From: Anisus vortex
Lineage: Eukaryota > Mollusca > Gastropoda > Planorbidae
Reading direction: 5' to 3'
Assembly (NCBI GenBank): GCA_949126835.1
Contig: OX421494.1
Location: 3,045,201 to 3,109,200, forward strand
Length of the DNA: 64,000 nt
The translations under genes and the position numbers were made by a program. Shown here one piece after another: positions 12,186 to 25,030 of the stretch (its first letter is position 1; each line of letters starts with the position of its first letter). The notes under the pieces were generated by a model. The model was not told the DNA's origin, did not search any database, and saw only the letters and a program-made list of their open reading frames with translations.

Positions 12186-13664
12186 TATTATCTAGGGCTG
12201 TGCACTGAAAAACATTTTGTGAAATTTCAGTGGTAGCAATATTTGCAGTGGGCGTATAGACTAACTTATATCTTTATTTATAACTTCGATAATAGAAAGT
12301 TGAACTTACCATCACGTAATTAAAGAAAGATCTGCTCTCTACACTAGATCATTAAACTAGGACATTAAAATACAGACAGAAAGTAATTTCCTTAAATAGT
12401 AGACTTTATATAGATTTCTACATATTCTCTAAAAATAATTTGTCTACTCATTACTATTGGTCGATTTTCTTTTAGCAAAGGTCATTGTAGGAAATAATTT
12501 GTTGACTTATAACTGTTAAATTGTTTAGGCTAGTTACGGCGTTCTATCAAATCTATTATAAACTTTCCAGAGGAAACTGACCCAAGATTAGATCTCTACT
12601 AAATAGATCAAATTACGTCATGGAACTATTTTTAGATAGATTGTTTGGTTTCGTTTTACTCTTCATTCGTTTCGTCATTGGACTTTTTGGTTTTCTCGCA
12701 TCCCCTGTTAACTCCGCCATTTCACTGCCTTGTTAGCACTGCTGACCGCCTCACGGAACTAGATGTATTACTGAAACCCCATAAGAGACCCCAGCGCCCG
12801 CCCGTACATCCCTCCCCCCTCCCCCCGGGAATATGGGAGGGGGTAACACGACCTACAGTATCACACGACATCATGTAAACACTGGACTTGCGGAGACACT
12901 TCCGGTTCGATGGGCTCATCCACTGAACACGATTTCCTTTATCTCAATTACCCCCCCCCCCCAACCCCCCATCACGAGCCACCCAACAGCCGCCACCCCC
13001 CTCTCCCTACTCCCCTCCCCTTGCCGAACACCCTGTCACCCCCTCCCCCAGACGTGCTGCTCACGCCTTTAGTGTAAGTGACAACACGGATATGACAAAA
13101 TCATTTGGCGCACGAGACAAGGGATAGCAGCAAAAACCAATCAGAACTCACCAACAAATATAGCTTTGTTTTGTTCTTGTATCAGAGTTCTAATGTTGGC
13201 AAATTTTTATCAAGATACGTAACTCTTGTGAACATATCAAAATGAACGTATGTTTGCAGGTAAATATTGTTTCCTTGAAGATTTGTTGCCCTTTGTAAAG
13301 TTTATGACAACTCCAACGTAGCGATTAGCAGTTTTATGTACGCCTACCTGTGTATTAATACAATATTTCAAAAGAAAAAAGATGAAATAATATGTGTTTG
13401 TACCCAGCAATATAATTATGTTCTCTTTTAATATAACTTGTGAGATAGTTTTATTTTATAGCGTCTGTAGTTTGTTTTTATTCAATAGGTCAATATGTGC
13501 CAATTCGCTCAATATTAAGATATCACACTTAATTTAAAAATACATTCAAGAACCGCTAAAATAAAATAGATGTTTTAAGTATCTTTCATTGTCCATGCGT
13601 TTTTGTTTTCAAGTATAGATTTATGCGTAAAAGTAAAAAAAATAATGAAGATTCTATTTTATTT
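12186..13664. other. No gene; pyrimidine-rich block
   Basis: 12790-13060 is C-rich with CCCCTCCCC runs; the rest is AT-rich. The open frames 12645-12878 and 12833-13072 reflect this composition. Confidence 0.5.
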
Positions 13665-13667
13665 AAC

Positions 13668-13890
13668 AGACTATAATAAGATGGACGGCTTGCTCTATTT
13701 TTAGACCTTAAGTGTTGTTTTTTTCCGTGCGCAGCCAATAACGCTGTCCCAAATGACTCCCCTAAATAGCTTAAACACTTTCGCTGTATGCAACTTTTGA
13801 TCTGAATTTGTCCATTGAGATAATCAAAAAGAATTACTAAACCGGAAGTCTAGAGGACAGGGTGCGACCGGAAATTTCGAACTAGAGAAT
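13668..13890 (+). repeat. Family F repeat
   Basis: ACTATAATAAGATGGACGGC, TTTTTTTCCGTGCGCAGCCA, ACCGGAAGTCTAGAGGACAG. Homologous to 9049-9275 along its length. Confidence 0.65.
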
Positions 13891-15597
13891 CTTGACTAAG
13901 TTTGATCTGAGTGGCTGGAGATGACGTATTATCAAACTTAATAACATAGGCGTAGCCACTGGAGACGGAAAGGGTAGACTTAAACCCACAGGTTACACTA
14001 TTTCCAACACCTTGCTGTATTTCCTACACGGTACTCTATATGCGAGTATGATATATATTTACTTGTCAGTCTCTAATAGTCTTCTATGGATTTAACTTTT
14101 CAGGTCATAGTTTATAGACAACGACGTTTTGTGTGCTTATAACGTTAATTGCCATGACGTTTCGTCTATAATCAGATAAAATGCACTGACTGTTCCTATA
14201 ATCTTCAAAGTTTTTTGTTCCAATGGCTTTACCTATGTTTAGAGTGCAATCCATATAACTGTTTCTATTAGTGTACAGCGTTAATACAATGCCTGTTCCT
14301 GTTCTTTTCTATTTACAATGTTATTGCAAAGAAAGTTTGTCCTATATGTATAGTTGTTTATTGCACCTGATAGTTGTGTATTTTTTTTGCTATATAGGTA
14401 TACCACCTACGGTGCATTCTATTATCGAGTCCTGTTGTGTGTGTGACAGTTTGCACCACACAAGATTCAGTCACCACAGCGCAATATTGCCCCCTGAAGC
14501 CATTGTTCCCCCTCCCCCCCCCCCCCCCCACACACACACCTGTACCAACCGCTCCCACCCCCACGCATTATAAACCAAGTTTCATCTCCAACACCAAAGA
14601 TTCAAATTGCTGATTTGCCTCGCTTCTTACCGTGGCCCGTCTAATTAATGACAGCACACGCTAGCAAAACGATTATGATGTGGTTCAAATCTGAAATGCA
14701 TTGTTCTTTTAGGCGTCATCTTCTTATCTTTCCGGTACCAACTTTAGTGAACAGTCTTTGTTCAGACTGTAAACTAAGCCAGTCTTAAGATACTTTCACT
14801 TTATAACTAATTCAATATCTTTTTTTTTTTTGTACATGTTTTTCAGATGTGATCTGAATGGTAAACAAGATCTGCTGAAACGAAACGTGTACATTGTCGT
14901 TGGATGCCAAAGGTCAGTGGAACACGATCCCGCCAAAGGTCTTCGCTGACGATGATTGGCCAAAATATACAAAGATGTCTACACATCTCAGTCACGCCTC
15001 AACTTATTCAAATTGTAAGGACTAAAGAAACGCTTAGTAATGTCCATTATACGCATCTGTGAAGTACTTGGAATAAAGGACTATTGGAAAATATTGAAAT
15101 ATTCCTATTCGTCGTGTAAATGGATTCATTCTTGTTTTACTTGTTGACGGAAGTGTACAGACTCATACGGACATTAAGGTGTTTAGTTCATATAATTGAG
15201 GATTAATCTATGTCTGCAAAACTCATAAGTGAATTTCATCACATTGTCATGTCAATGGTGAATATCAAATGTGAAGTATTCCACAACGTTAAAGTTCAGA
15301 TCGGTTGTTGTTGTTTTTTTACATGATAATGAGAATAATGCGTAGGATGATGTATAAATACACGGCAATTAATTGAGCATGAAGACCTTTTGAATGCAAG
15401 TACTTATTAAATTACATTAGAAAATGACGCGAACAATTACAAATGCTACAAGGAACATTTACAGATTTTGGTAGAGATAAAAAATACGTGTAAAAGACAT
15501 CTTGACAATAATGTTTTTTTAGAAGTGTGTTATAATTCTGCGGAAATGCAACTGATTTTCTGCATAGTTATCCTTCCTGAAACTGAATTTCCGTCAA

Positions 15598-15690
15598 ATT
15601 ATTCACCTTGAAACTTGCACTTCCGTTACATTATTCACCTTGAAACTTGCACTTCCGTTAAATTATCTTTCTTGAAATTGCACTTCCGTT
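15598..15690. repeat. 32-bp repeat, three copies, just upstream of the GPCR start
   Basis: Unit CTTGAAACTTGCACTTCCGT, then TACATTATTCAC. It ends 30 bp before the start codon, so it is probably in the 5' UTR or promoter. Confidence 0.85.
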
Positions 15691-15719
15691 ATCCCCCCCC
15701 CACACACACATTGTGAGTT

Positions 15720-16021
15720 ATGACGTCAGCGTTGACGGCCGCCATGCCGATGGTCAAGGAGCTGAACCTGAAGGTCAACGTGTCCTACGGCGACTCGTCC
15801 CTTCACGACGACAACATAGGCACCAACACCCTGATCATGTTCGTGCTGTGGGGCATCTTCCTGCCCCTCATCGCCACGGTGGGGCTGATCGGGAACACGC
15901 TGACCATCATAGTCCTGTGGCGCAAGGAGATGCACTCGACCACCATCCTGTACCTCCGGGGCCTAGTCATCACAGACACAGGTATCCTGATCGGATCTGT
16001 GCTCGCCCTCACGCCCATCAG
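15720..16021 (+). CDS. GPCR coding exon 1 (N-terminus, TM1, TM2)
   Basis: Encodes residues 1-100 plus two bases of codon 101. It is strikingly GC-rich against its AT-rich surroundings. Read-through past the donor would stop immediately at TGA (16023), so the exon must be spliced. A C-run followed by a CA-run lies just upstream of the start. A possible 5' UTR acceptor (T-rich tract ending TTTTTCAG at 14846) suggests that a leader exon begins near 14847; that part is inference. Confidence 0.88.
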
Positions 16022-19000
16022 GTGAGTACCGCCCTCTTTGTGGCATCTTGTCACAACTTGTGGGGAACGGTGGCCTAGCGGCAGCGCGTTCATCTGGCGG
16101 TCCGAAGGTTCTAGGTTCGAATCCTGGTGCAGGCTAGGATTTTTCTCCCGGGACTTGAAGGTGTCCCTGAGTCTAGCCAGCTCTGATGGGTACCTAAAAC
16201 TAGTTGGGGTAAAGTAAAGGCTGCTGGGCATTGTGCTGGCCACACAGCCTCTAGTATGCCGTGGCCACAGAAACTGGTTAACACCTTCCTCACCAGCCCT
16301 ATCATGAGTTATTTCTACAGAGAGCTGTAAGTAGGCTTAATCATCCCGTCAAGGGGACGTGTTCTGACTATTTATTCATTTATACGTGTTTAGATGTAAA
16401 GAATATATATTACATATTACCGGACAAAGGGGATGGTTTCGGAAATCAAAGTTACACCAGGGCAATTGCTATTATAAAAATTTGAAATGTGTCATTGTTC
16501 AGGCCTTTTAAGTAGCCTCCAACAGAGAAATATGTAAATAGGCCTACCATATACTACATGGGTCAACCTTTTGATAATAGTGTGCCAAGATAAGACTTCG
16601 GCGTGCCAACATACTAAAAGTCAGCCTATTTCTTTTATTTTTTACTTTTTTTTTTTTTTTTGTTTTTTTTTTTTTGGGGGGGGGGGGATTCCGCTTGCCA
16701 TCGAAAATCGCTCTGCGTGCCAAGTTTGACATGCGTGCCATATGTTACCGATCTCTGCACACATAGCTTTTATCTTGAAGTCCAAGTGGTTAACTTTTTT
16801 TTTCATCTTTGTAAATCCAATGGTTAGAGCAAAAAAGAATAGATTCAATCAATAAAATAAACAAATTTTAAAAGAAAATCTCTGTTCCAATTTCTCTCCA
16901 TTCTGTTTTCTTTGACATACATCCCGCCCAAATTACTTCATAGCGACACAGTGTTAAATCCTAGAGTTTACTCCCTTGACCTAACGGTCAGTACGAAATT
17001 TTGTCTTTAAAAAACTGAATAATGTCCCCTTGATGTACCAAATCCAACCTCTGTGCCCCTTCACTTCATTTAAGCGGGAACATATGAGTGCAGCTGTGCC
17101 GGTAACGCGTGCTGGAGAGTGTGTGGGGGGGGGGGGGGGAGAGGACACAGCACGCGATCGCCATGAACTCTGACCTTCTGGTGACCGACGTGTACTGCTA
17201 CTGGACAGATAACTTTAAAACAAAACAAAGCAAAAAAAAAGAATAAAAGGTTTTATAATATTTCTCTGTTGGTGGTGTTTTTGAAGACCAGGAAGCAAGG
17301 GAGATAAATCAGACGGAAAGAAAACTCGGACTACCTCCCTTTGTATAAAACATTATCCGGATCTGTCATGTCTTGATAAAGTGTCACTGACATCGACATT
17401 CTGTCATTGACATTAGATTCCTGGAGGGCAAAACGATTGTCTTGTAGAAAATGCAAGCTGCTAAAAGTGATAATCTGTGAGCCAGACATATTGTAATAGA
17501 AAACATGTTGTTATAACTCTACTGCTTCTTTAGATATAGATTTATCCGGTGTAGTTTATCTTTAGAAGCTATCGGGTACTTACTGATATAAGTCTCGTTT
17601 ATAAAGAAACAAGATAAATTGTATGTCAAATTTCAACACAAATTATATCGTCTGGCGTACCGAAGGTTCTGGGTTCGAATCCTAGTCAAGGCTTGGATTT
17701 TTTCCCTGGACTCGAGGCTGTCCCTGAGTCTACCCAGCTCTGATGGGTACCTGACATTTTTTGGGGTATAACGGCTGAGCATTGGGCTGGCCACACTTCC
17801 CATAGTATGTCGTGGCCACCGAAACTTGTAAACGCGGCTTCACCGGCCCTATTTATCAATTTGGTCAGACGTGAACTTTACTTACTGGGCCTACCGTATT
17901 TTTTATTAAAGATTTAATGGAATTAACGAAATATTTTAATGAATTAACGAAATATTTTGGGTCTTCATATATCGCAACTATTTTCGACATTTATGGAAAA
18001 TCCACAATATATTTTCTCATATAATAAAATAATTAAAAAATCCGCGAATGTCGAATCGAGCAGTAGCGAGGGTTCACAGTACTTTGAGAGAAACTCAACA
18101 TTGGTGCAACTTATCTTTAGAACTCATTGTCTTAATGGGTCGGTAGCTAAAAGTAGGTCAGTGTATAAGGTTGAATCACTTACTCTTAGTTTAAAAACGT
18201 ATCTGTCCAGGTAGTAAAGTGAATGATAAAAGGGGGTTATCGGGATAAATGTTGTGGTGTGTGTGAGGGGGGGTGAAAATGTAAAGACAGGAGATTGCGA
18301 AGAAAGGGGGGGGGGTGTGATACTATGAATAGAGAGAAGGATATAGTACTGAGGATAGTAAAGTCAAACTTGAGAACTCAAAGACAGGTGAGGGAGACAG
18401 TGTGGGCAGGTATGAGAGAGGTCAAGGGGTGGATTACAGTGACATACGATGCCAGACGATGATAACAAAGGACTGCCCGTGGTTTAAAAACTTCAGATAA
18501 TGGTTAACGTCCTCGTGGAAGATAAAAATAAAGTTTACTGGGTAAGTAGGATGATTAAACTAAAAAGATTAAGTAAAGATTAAGTAAGCTGGTACACTGA
18601 GGTCAACATCTCTATTTATATAATTAAAGGCTAAAAATATTTCAAGGTAAAAGACAAATCTTAATTTACAAATTCGATAAATGAAAGTACACTTTACTTG
18701 TGGCTTCATTGTTTCATTCTTCAGTTCATCATTCTATTATGTTCACTGAACTATATATATATATATGGGGTGCTCAATCAACATAAATTTGTCGGGCAAA
18801 ATGTAGACTCTTATTTATAGATACGTTTTACCATAGTAAGATGGCCGATTTGACACTGACATACATACAGTTAAATTAAAAGGCCTCTATATTAGTGAGC
18901 GAATGAAACCTACCATATTATTATTATTACGCTTTTAAGGCATTTATTGCGTGCATGAGTATAACTAACTAAAATACACGTTTAGATGTATATAATACAA

Positions 19001-21980
19001 TACTTACTAAATTAATATTTATATCTTTGGGATTCAACGCCTTCAATCGAGAAAGATCAACAACAATTTTTGTTGAGTTCATTTCCGGAAAGTGTGTTAA
19101 CTCAAAAGTACATATTTAATTTTATGTATGTCCGGGTCAAATCGCCATCTTACTACAGTAAAACTTATCTATATATAAAAGTCAGCACTTTCCCGACAAG
19201 TTTATGCCTTATTTTGAGTGAGCGCTCACGTATATATAGCTCAGTGATTAGCCGGTGTTGACCAGAATTTTTTTTATTCGCGTGTTGTGCTATTTCGTTT
19301 TGGAAATAAAAAATGTTTTTGTTGTTTGCGAAAGGCAGAGGAACATATTGTTAACTTGTTCCACCGCGATGTCAACTTGCCTAATACACGATGACATTTG
19401 GTTGACATTGTGTGTCTCTCTGCAGATGTCCTTTATTCTTTCGTTATTTCTAGCTAAATTGTTTTGTCACTTTAATATCCGTTCGCTCTCTCTCTCCGGC
19501 TCTCATCCACCTTCCGTCCCCGTCTCATTATCTCTCTCTATCTTTCTCTTTCTCTCTCTTTGTCATCAAATATATATAGGGACAACCGTTTTATGGTGTT
19601 AACGATAAAACCATACTCTGATGTTATCTGGATAACTTGATAATGATAACTTAGTTATATCTGTTGATACATTTAACGTCAAATTTTCTTTTATTTCAAT
19701 TAAAAAGAAAATTTTAAAAAAATGATACCACAGTATTAATAATGATTTTAAAAATTGTACGAAAAATAAAATTTCAGCTTTAGTTAAAGATCTAGACGTT
19801 GTTAGAGAATTGAGGTAATCTCAAAATACCAATAAGTAGTAAAGTAAAGAATAAAGTATCCCGTCAGACCAAATCGTTCGATAAGGCCGGTGAATTAGCG
19901 TTTACCAGTTTCTGTGGCCACGGCATACTAGGGGGTTGTGTGACGAGCCCAATGCCCAGCCACCTTTACTTTTTTCCCAACTAAGGTCAGATACACATCA
20001 GAGTTGGGTAGAATCAGGGACACCCTCCAGACCTGGGAAAAAAATTTAGCCTTCACCGGATTCGAACCCAGCACATGCCAGCCGAAACCGCTGTTTGAAT
20101 TTATATACTGTCAATATCTCCGGTAGCTTTATTTAGTAAATAGTTCAGTAACAGAAAATGTAAGGATTGGAGTAAAAAATTGTTGCTGATAAATAAAACA
20201 TTCAAAGATTTTAATCTATAGCAACAAAATCTGCCGAGCGGCAGCGCGTTCTACTGGCGATCCGAAGATTCTGGGTTCGAATTCTGGTGCAGGCTAGGAT
20301 TTTTCACATGGTGCCTGTGAGTCTACCCAGCTCTGACGGGTACCTGACACTAGTTGGGGTAAAGTAAAGGCGGCTGAGGTTTGTATTGGCCACACATCCC
20401 CTCGCATGCCGTGGCCACAGAAACTGGTGAAAGCTGCTTTACCAGCCCTACGGTCAGTTTGTCCCGAAGAGTACTTTACTTATATAGATACATCGATGGG
20501 TGGATAGTGGAAGTGTATGGATTTAAATAAATATTTTCATATTTTACAAATTTTGGTTTTCTTGTTTCTCCTCAGCTGCGCCAATTACCTCCAAGGTGAC
20601 GCCCTGATGTACTTCAGAGACACTATGTACCCTGTACTGCACACACCTGCCTACTACCTGGTCATGACCCTTCAGCAGTGCAACGTCTGGATCACAGTCT
20701 CCGTATCCATGGAGAGATACATCGCCATATGCCACCCGTTCCGCGCATCGAGGCTCATCAGTCGCCGGAAGACGATTCTGGTCATCGTGGTCATCGCCAT
20801 CGTCTCCCTCATCTACAACATCCCCCACCTTCTGGCGTCCGAGGCCACGCCCTGCTTGCCCACCGTCACACCGGCGCCCAGCACTACCCCAGCAGCCACC
20901 ACCGCTGGGGGGCTCCAACCTTCGCCGTTCCCAGCCACCGAGCCGGCAATTTTGCCTTCGCCCCCGACTCAATCTTACAAGAAGCACTGCTACATCGTGG
21001 GCCCGACCGACTTCGGGAACACGGAGTTTTACAAGGTTTACCGTACCATCATGTACACCATCTTGATTTACGTCATACCCTTTCTCGCCCTCGTTATCCT
21101 CAACAGCTTCCTCATCAAGGAGCTCATGACGATGCAGAAGAGACGAGCTGGCACCAACATCCACGAGGAGAACGAGGCCAACCTCAGCCTTGTGCTCGTC
21201 CTAATCGTCATCGTCTTCATCTTCTGCCAAACGCCTGGCCTCATCTCCCAGTTCGATATCATCAGCGTGGACTCCTTCTACTGCTGGCTCGCGGTCAGCA
21301 ACCTCCTCTTCGCGGTGAACTCCGCCGTGAACTTTCTCATCTACACGGCTTTCGGGCGCAAGTTCCGTCACGTTCTCCTGAGGGTCTTCCGCCACGTGTT
21401 CAACAAGAACCGCCGGTTCTCACAGCAGTCGAGCATGCGGACGACCCAGGTCACACTCAACGACCTTGACGCCTCCATGGACGAGGACACTCGATGCTCA
21501 TCGCTGGGCTCGCTGAAGTGCTACAGAAAGGATTGTAAGAGCAGCGACAGCCTCCAAGAATCCGTGCCTCTTAACCAAATAATGGGAGGCAACAGTCATC
21601 CGTACTCAAACGGAAACTACTTCCCCAAGCGGGAGTTACCTCCCATGCCCGAGGTGGACGCCGAGCATGCGCAAGACGACTTGGAGAACATGGAGTCGCT
21701 TCCGCTGACCTCGGAGGAAGACGAGCACACCCGCCTCGCAAACGGTCACTGCGATCACGTGGACTTAGACCATACCCTGAACTATACAGCCGAGCCGGAA
21801 ACTGAGGTCATAGGTCAGAAACGTGTTACCAATGGCGGGATTAATAACAACCGGACCTTCTCCGATTCTTTGAGCTACACCGTGGCAGACGAGGCTCGCT
21901 TTGAGGCGTGTGAGGGATTAATTCACCACTCGCTAGAGCTCGACCATGGCGAAGGCTGCGAGGGACTTCGCAAAAGTTGA
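15720..21980 (+). CDS. FMRFamide-receptor-like neuropeptide GPCR (rhodopsin class A), two coding exons
   Basis: Join 15720-16021 with 20576-21980. The donor is AG|GTGAGT and the acceptor follows a pyrimidine tract ending CTCAG; the split codon AG+C gives Ser101 and keeps frame. Product is 568 aa. The start is chosen because an in-frame TGA lies one codon upstream. Seven membrane segments are visible: TM1 about 38-67 (G58-N59), TM2 about 76-101 (D86), TM3 about 126-148 ending in ERY 147-149, TM4 about 166-188, TM5 about 255-281, TM6 about 304-327 with FCQTP 317-321, and TM7 about 336-358 with NFLIY 353-357 in place of NPxxY. An N-glycosylation sequon lies at N20. The NFLIY and FGRKFR pattern is typical of FMRFamide-receptor-like peptide GPCRs. 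Oddities: extracellular loop 2 carries a Pro/Thr/Ala-rich insert (about 195-234), the cytoplasmic tail is about 210 aa, and no Cys is seen at the usual start of TM3. The role, peptide sensing at the plasma membrane, is inferred from family; the ligand is unknown. Confidence 0.9.
16060..16305 (+). repeat. tRNA-derived SINE family A
   Basis: The best full copy. GTGGCCTAGCGGCAGCGCG resembles box A, GGTTCGAATCC is box B, and then come the diagnostic words TGTCCCTGAGTCTA, TTGGGGTAAAGTAAAGG, GTGCTGGCCACACA and ATGCCGTGGCCACAGAAACT. It starts 38 bp after the GPCR exon 1 donor. Confidence 0.88.
16560..16758 (+). mobile_element. Decayed hAT MITE family E in the GPCR intron
   Basis: Contains GTCAACCTTTTGATAATAG, the GTGTGCCAAG word and the CTGCGTGCCAAGTTTGACA word, ending near GTTACCGATCTCTG. 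The middle holds a long T-run followed by a G-run. No clear target duplication. Confidence 0.65.
17645..17895 (+). repeat. SINE family A
   Basis: Begins at the ACCGAAGGTTCTGGGTTCG stretch, lacks the first tRNA bases, and keeps the body and tail through GAACTTTACTTACT. In the GPCR intron. Confidence 0.83.
19848..20090 (-). repeat. SINE family A, reverse orientation
   Basis: Reverse complement of the family body (AGTTTCTGTGGCCACGGCAT, then AGGGACACCCTCCAG and GATTCGAACCCAGCAC). It lies 135 bp from a + oriented copy in the same GPCR intron. Confidence 0.83.
20225..20480 (+). repeat. SINE family A
   Basis: CGAGCGGCAGCGCG head, GGTTCGAATTC box B, full body, tail GAGTACTTTACTTA. It ends about 95 bp before the GPCR exon 2 acceptor. 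Confidence 0.86.
20576..21980 (+). CDS. GPCR coding exon 2 (TM3-TM7 and C-tail)
   Basis: Encodes residues 101-568 and ends with TGA at 21978-21980. An open frame extends upstream to an ATG at 20517, but those codons are intronic: they read through the pyrimidine tract of the acceptor. The long tail is Ser, Asp and Glu rich and has many candidate phosphorylation sites. A possible poly(A) signal AATAAA lies at 22791-22796, which would give a 3' UTR of about 0.8 kb. Confidence 0.9.
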
Positions 21981-22364
21981 TAGGCCAAGCATCCTTTGAA
22001 ACGTGTACTAAGTTTGAATGAACGCCCATCACCGTGCAATAGTAACCTTCAGTGGACATTCTAATGACATAATGACACATAAAGACTGCTGTACTTATTA
22101 TAATCTCACATGTCAATAAGCAATACTTAGAACCGACACAGTGTCTTAGATTGGTTTCGGAAGGGCTTAACGTCATCTTTGAGAAGTTCATCTTTTATAT
22201 TCAAGTAGATTAACTCTTGAAAGCCAGATAATCATCCCACCATTATTCTGTAATGTATATAGCATGACTCATATTTCTTCCTTTCAGCGTTTTCTTTTTT
22301 TCAATTCTGTCAAGTAAATGTATAGTATTTCTTGCAAACCGTTCTGGTCATGAGGGTTAATGTA

Positions 22365-22447
22365 GGCATAAAAGGGATTGTGTGGCCAGCAAAACGATAT
22401 ATTCATTTACTTTTTCTACGGGTACTCAGGGACACCCGCTACCCACT
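22365..22447 (-). repeat. SINE family A fragment, internally deleted
   Basis: GGGATTGTGTGGCCAGCA followed closely by GGGTACTCAGGGACACCC, both body words of the - strand. It may lie in the GPCR 3' UTR. Confidence 0.45.
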
Positions 22448-24140
22448 CCTCCACGATCCTGGATGCTTTATCAGGATGTGAGCTTCAAAACAAATGAATT
22501 GTAAAGGCTGGCTAGGCCAAAGTGTTCGATATTCTGGACATTATTTGTCCAAATTTCATGGACATAATTTCTCTCCTCCTCACTCTCGTTCCCTGATCCC
22601 AAACTACCCCCTCAACCTTAACACCTGAGCATTACAATTGAACAGTCAAATGATGAAAGCCACGATACACAACCACTGACCTATACAAAGAATGGATAGC
22701 GCCTCCATATTAAATGTGTATGTGCAAATTGAGACTAGAATTGATTTCATCACTCACACTATTCACTTATCCATATAAGCGAGTTATAGAAATAAACAAA
22801 CTATGATTACAACAAATCAACAAGATAAAAAAGGAAGTTTAGGTCACTTAAAATGTATTTACAGGTCAGTGTTTACGAAATATAATTTTATAGATAAGTG
22901 AAAGTCACGTGAAAGCCTATTAATTTTGGCTTCAAGAATAACGTTTTCGGGCCCAATCCATTCTTTTTATAGATCAGTGGTAGAGTATTACAGCTGTGTC
23001 TACTTTTGATAAATCGGCACTGGCCTTAGAATTGAAAGCTAAAGTGGTAACTCAGATATTTTCATATTTGTATATTTGCCCCATTATCTAATCTCAGGAG
23101 GGAGGGGGGGGAGGAGGTCCTCAAACTTCTGGAAAACAAAGGAACAAATTGAAGGTATCTCGAACATAGTTGTGACCAGGCTATAGTTTAAATAGAAGAA
23201 ACTATCCTATCGAATTCCATTTGCGTATAATGTATCGAGCACATTGGCGAGGGTCGAAAGTCAATGCAAGTTTTGTAATGTTTAGCGTTAGATAACTAAA
23301 TGAAAGGTTATAACAAGTGATGCAGAAATAAGTTCACATTAAATATTTCTAGGTATTTAAAACCCATTAATTCATTCATGATTTATAAATCATTGTAATA
23401 GCATTGTACATTATCCCTTTTTAAGGCATTATTAACCTTATAAGATTTCACACTTCAAAGGAGATATTTTCTTTTAATTCAACATCGTCATTTATTTGAA
23501 GCTACCATTTTTTTCTTCTTTTTAATAGATTCAATATTTTACTGACATAAATAACATAAAATATGTGCTAAGTACGCATGCGTGCTCACCGGAAATGTAA
23601 TCAATGTCCTTCAGCATGTCACCGTTTAGCCTGCTCAGTTGTTTTTTTTTTATACATCGTAATTATCTGCCCTTGAGTGGGCCATGTCGGTCAGCCGTAT
23701 TAAATTAGCAGAAGTCATACGGTGATATCACAACCTGTACACAAATCATACAGGTAGACATGTAGTCTTAGGATGTACTTTTGGCGCTTGTGTAGGCCTT
23801 ACACAACGTGTATATCGGTCTTCAAGTAATTATTATTCTACGGCACAATTTGTACAGCTGTATTATAACATGTTATTTAACCACAAATATCATGAACAGA
23901 TGCGTCTCATTATTCATGTTCTCAGCGTCATCTAAAAACATAATGTACATAACATAATACATACTATACTTTGTTAAATACTTTGTTAAATTATGGAATA
24001 CTTATGGAATACTTAACGTTAACACAACACAATGCGTTCATTGATCTGTAAAAAAATAGATTAGGCACGGGAACAATATTCTTAATATATAAAAATACGC
24101 CCGCCATTGTTGACAAGTAATCCCGTTGGACAAAATTGAT
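22448..24140. other. GPCR downstream region, nothing further recognised
   Basis: AT-rich. A candidate poly(A) signal lies at 22791. No repeat family seen elsewhere in the window is present. Confidence 0.5.
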
Positions 24141-24178
24141 CCATAGGGCCGGTGGAGTAGGGTTAACCAGTAACATCC
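24141..24178 (-). repeat. SINE family A short fragment
   Basis: AGGGCCGGTGGAGTAGGGTT, then AACCAGT, resembles the tail-proximal part of the SINE on the - strand. Confidence 0.35.
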
Positions 24179-24459
24179 GATATGCGAGTATGTGAGATCA
24201 TCATTTTGGTATTCTACTTGCAAAAAATGTTAAATTACTTTTTTTTTATGGAGCTATCATCACTGTCTTCGAATACATCTTTTTATATACAGCTTAAACA
24301 AATTATCAGTAGGCTACTCTAAATATCGTTATTATTTAAAAAAAAACTGAAGCGTCATATCCAAAAAAGTTGATTAATTGTAAAGTAAAAATTCGATTCC
24401 TCGAAAATCACGTTTTATTGACTGAGTAAACTACTTATTTAGACAGGTCGCTATCTTCC

Positions 24460-24695
24460 GCGCACAGTGGCCAAACGGTTGATCGTTCGAATCCTGGTGA
24501 AGGCTAGGACTTGTGGGTGCCCCTGAGTCTACCCAGCTCTGACGGGTACTTGACATAAGTAGTGGTAAAGTAAAGGCGCATTGGGCATTGTGCTGGCCAC
24601 ACATCCCCTTAGTATGCCATTGCCACTGAAACTGGTGAGCGCTGCTTCACCTGCCCAACGATCGATTTTGTCCGACGGGTACTTTTACTAACTAA
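24460..24695 (+). repeat. SINE family A
   Basis: CAGTGGCCAAACGG, GTTCGAATCCTGGTGAAGGC, body and tail CGGGTACTTTTACTAAC. The 5' head is shortened. Confidence 0.82.
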
Positions 24696-24894
24696 CCTAG
24701 TTCAGTTCAGCGTAATGTCAAACATACATGACCTATAGCTGTTCACAGACTATTTATTATATAATATAAAAATCATTAATATATTCACAACTGACAATAT
24801 TTAAATTGTTTTAACCTAGAAACACTAGAGGACAGAAGGGCAAAGAGTAAAGCTGTAATAATAGACAAGGCATTAAATTCTAATTTTAAAATAC

Positions 24895-25030
24895 AACGCA
24901 ATAACAATTTGTTACAATGCTCAGATAAACATATGGACAAGAAATGCAAGACTAGACTCAAACGGCGGGTGAGCGTAGGTTGCAATAATCTTCTTTATAG
25001 AAGGGGCGTCTGTAATGTATAAGAGAAGAT
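24895..25030 (+). repeat. Repeat family B
   Basis: AATGCAAGACTAGACTC to TAGAAGGGGCGTCTGTAATG, then an AGATA-type tail. Related sequence extends upstream to about 24800 (AACCTAGAAACACTAGAGG), also present in reverse at 42000. Confidence 0.68.

Noticed and set aside
16075..16130. Possible tRNA gene
   Set aside because: Box A and B words are present, but the cloverleaf is not complete and the same sequence recurs more than ten times with a long common body: it is SINE family A.
20517..20575. ATG at 20517 as the start of the GPCR second half
   Set aside because: Those codons lie in the pyrimidine tract of the intron acceptor, and exon 1 supplies TM1 and TM2 in the right phase.
20544..21469. Long open frames antisense to or shifted from GPCR exon 2
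   Set aside because: Shadows of the GC-rich coding exon with no domain content.
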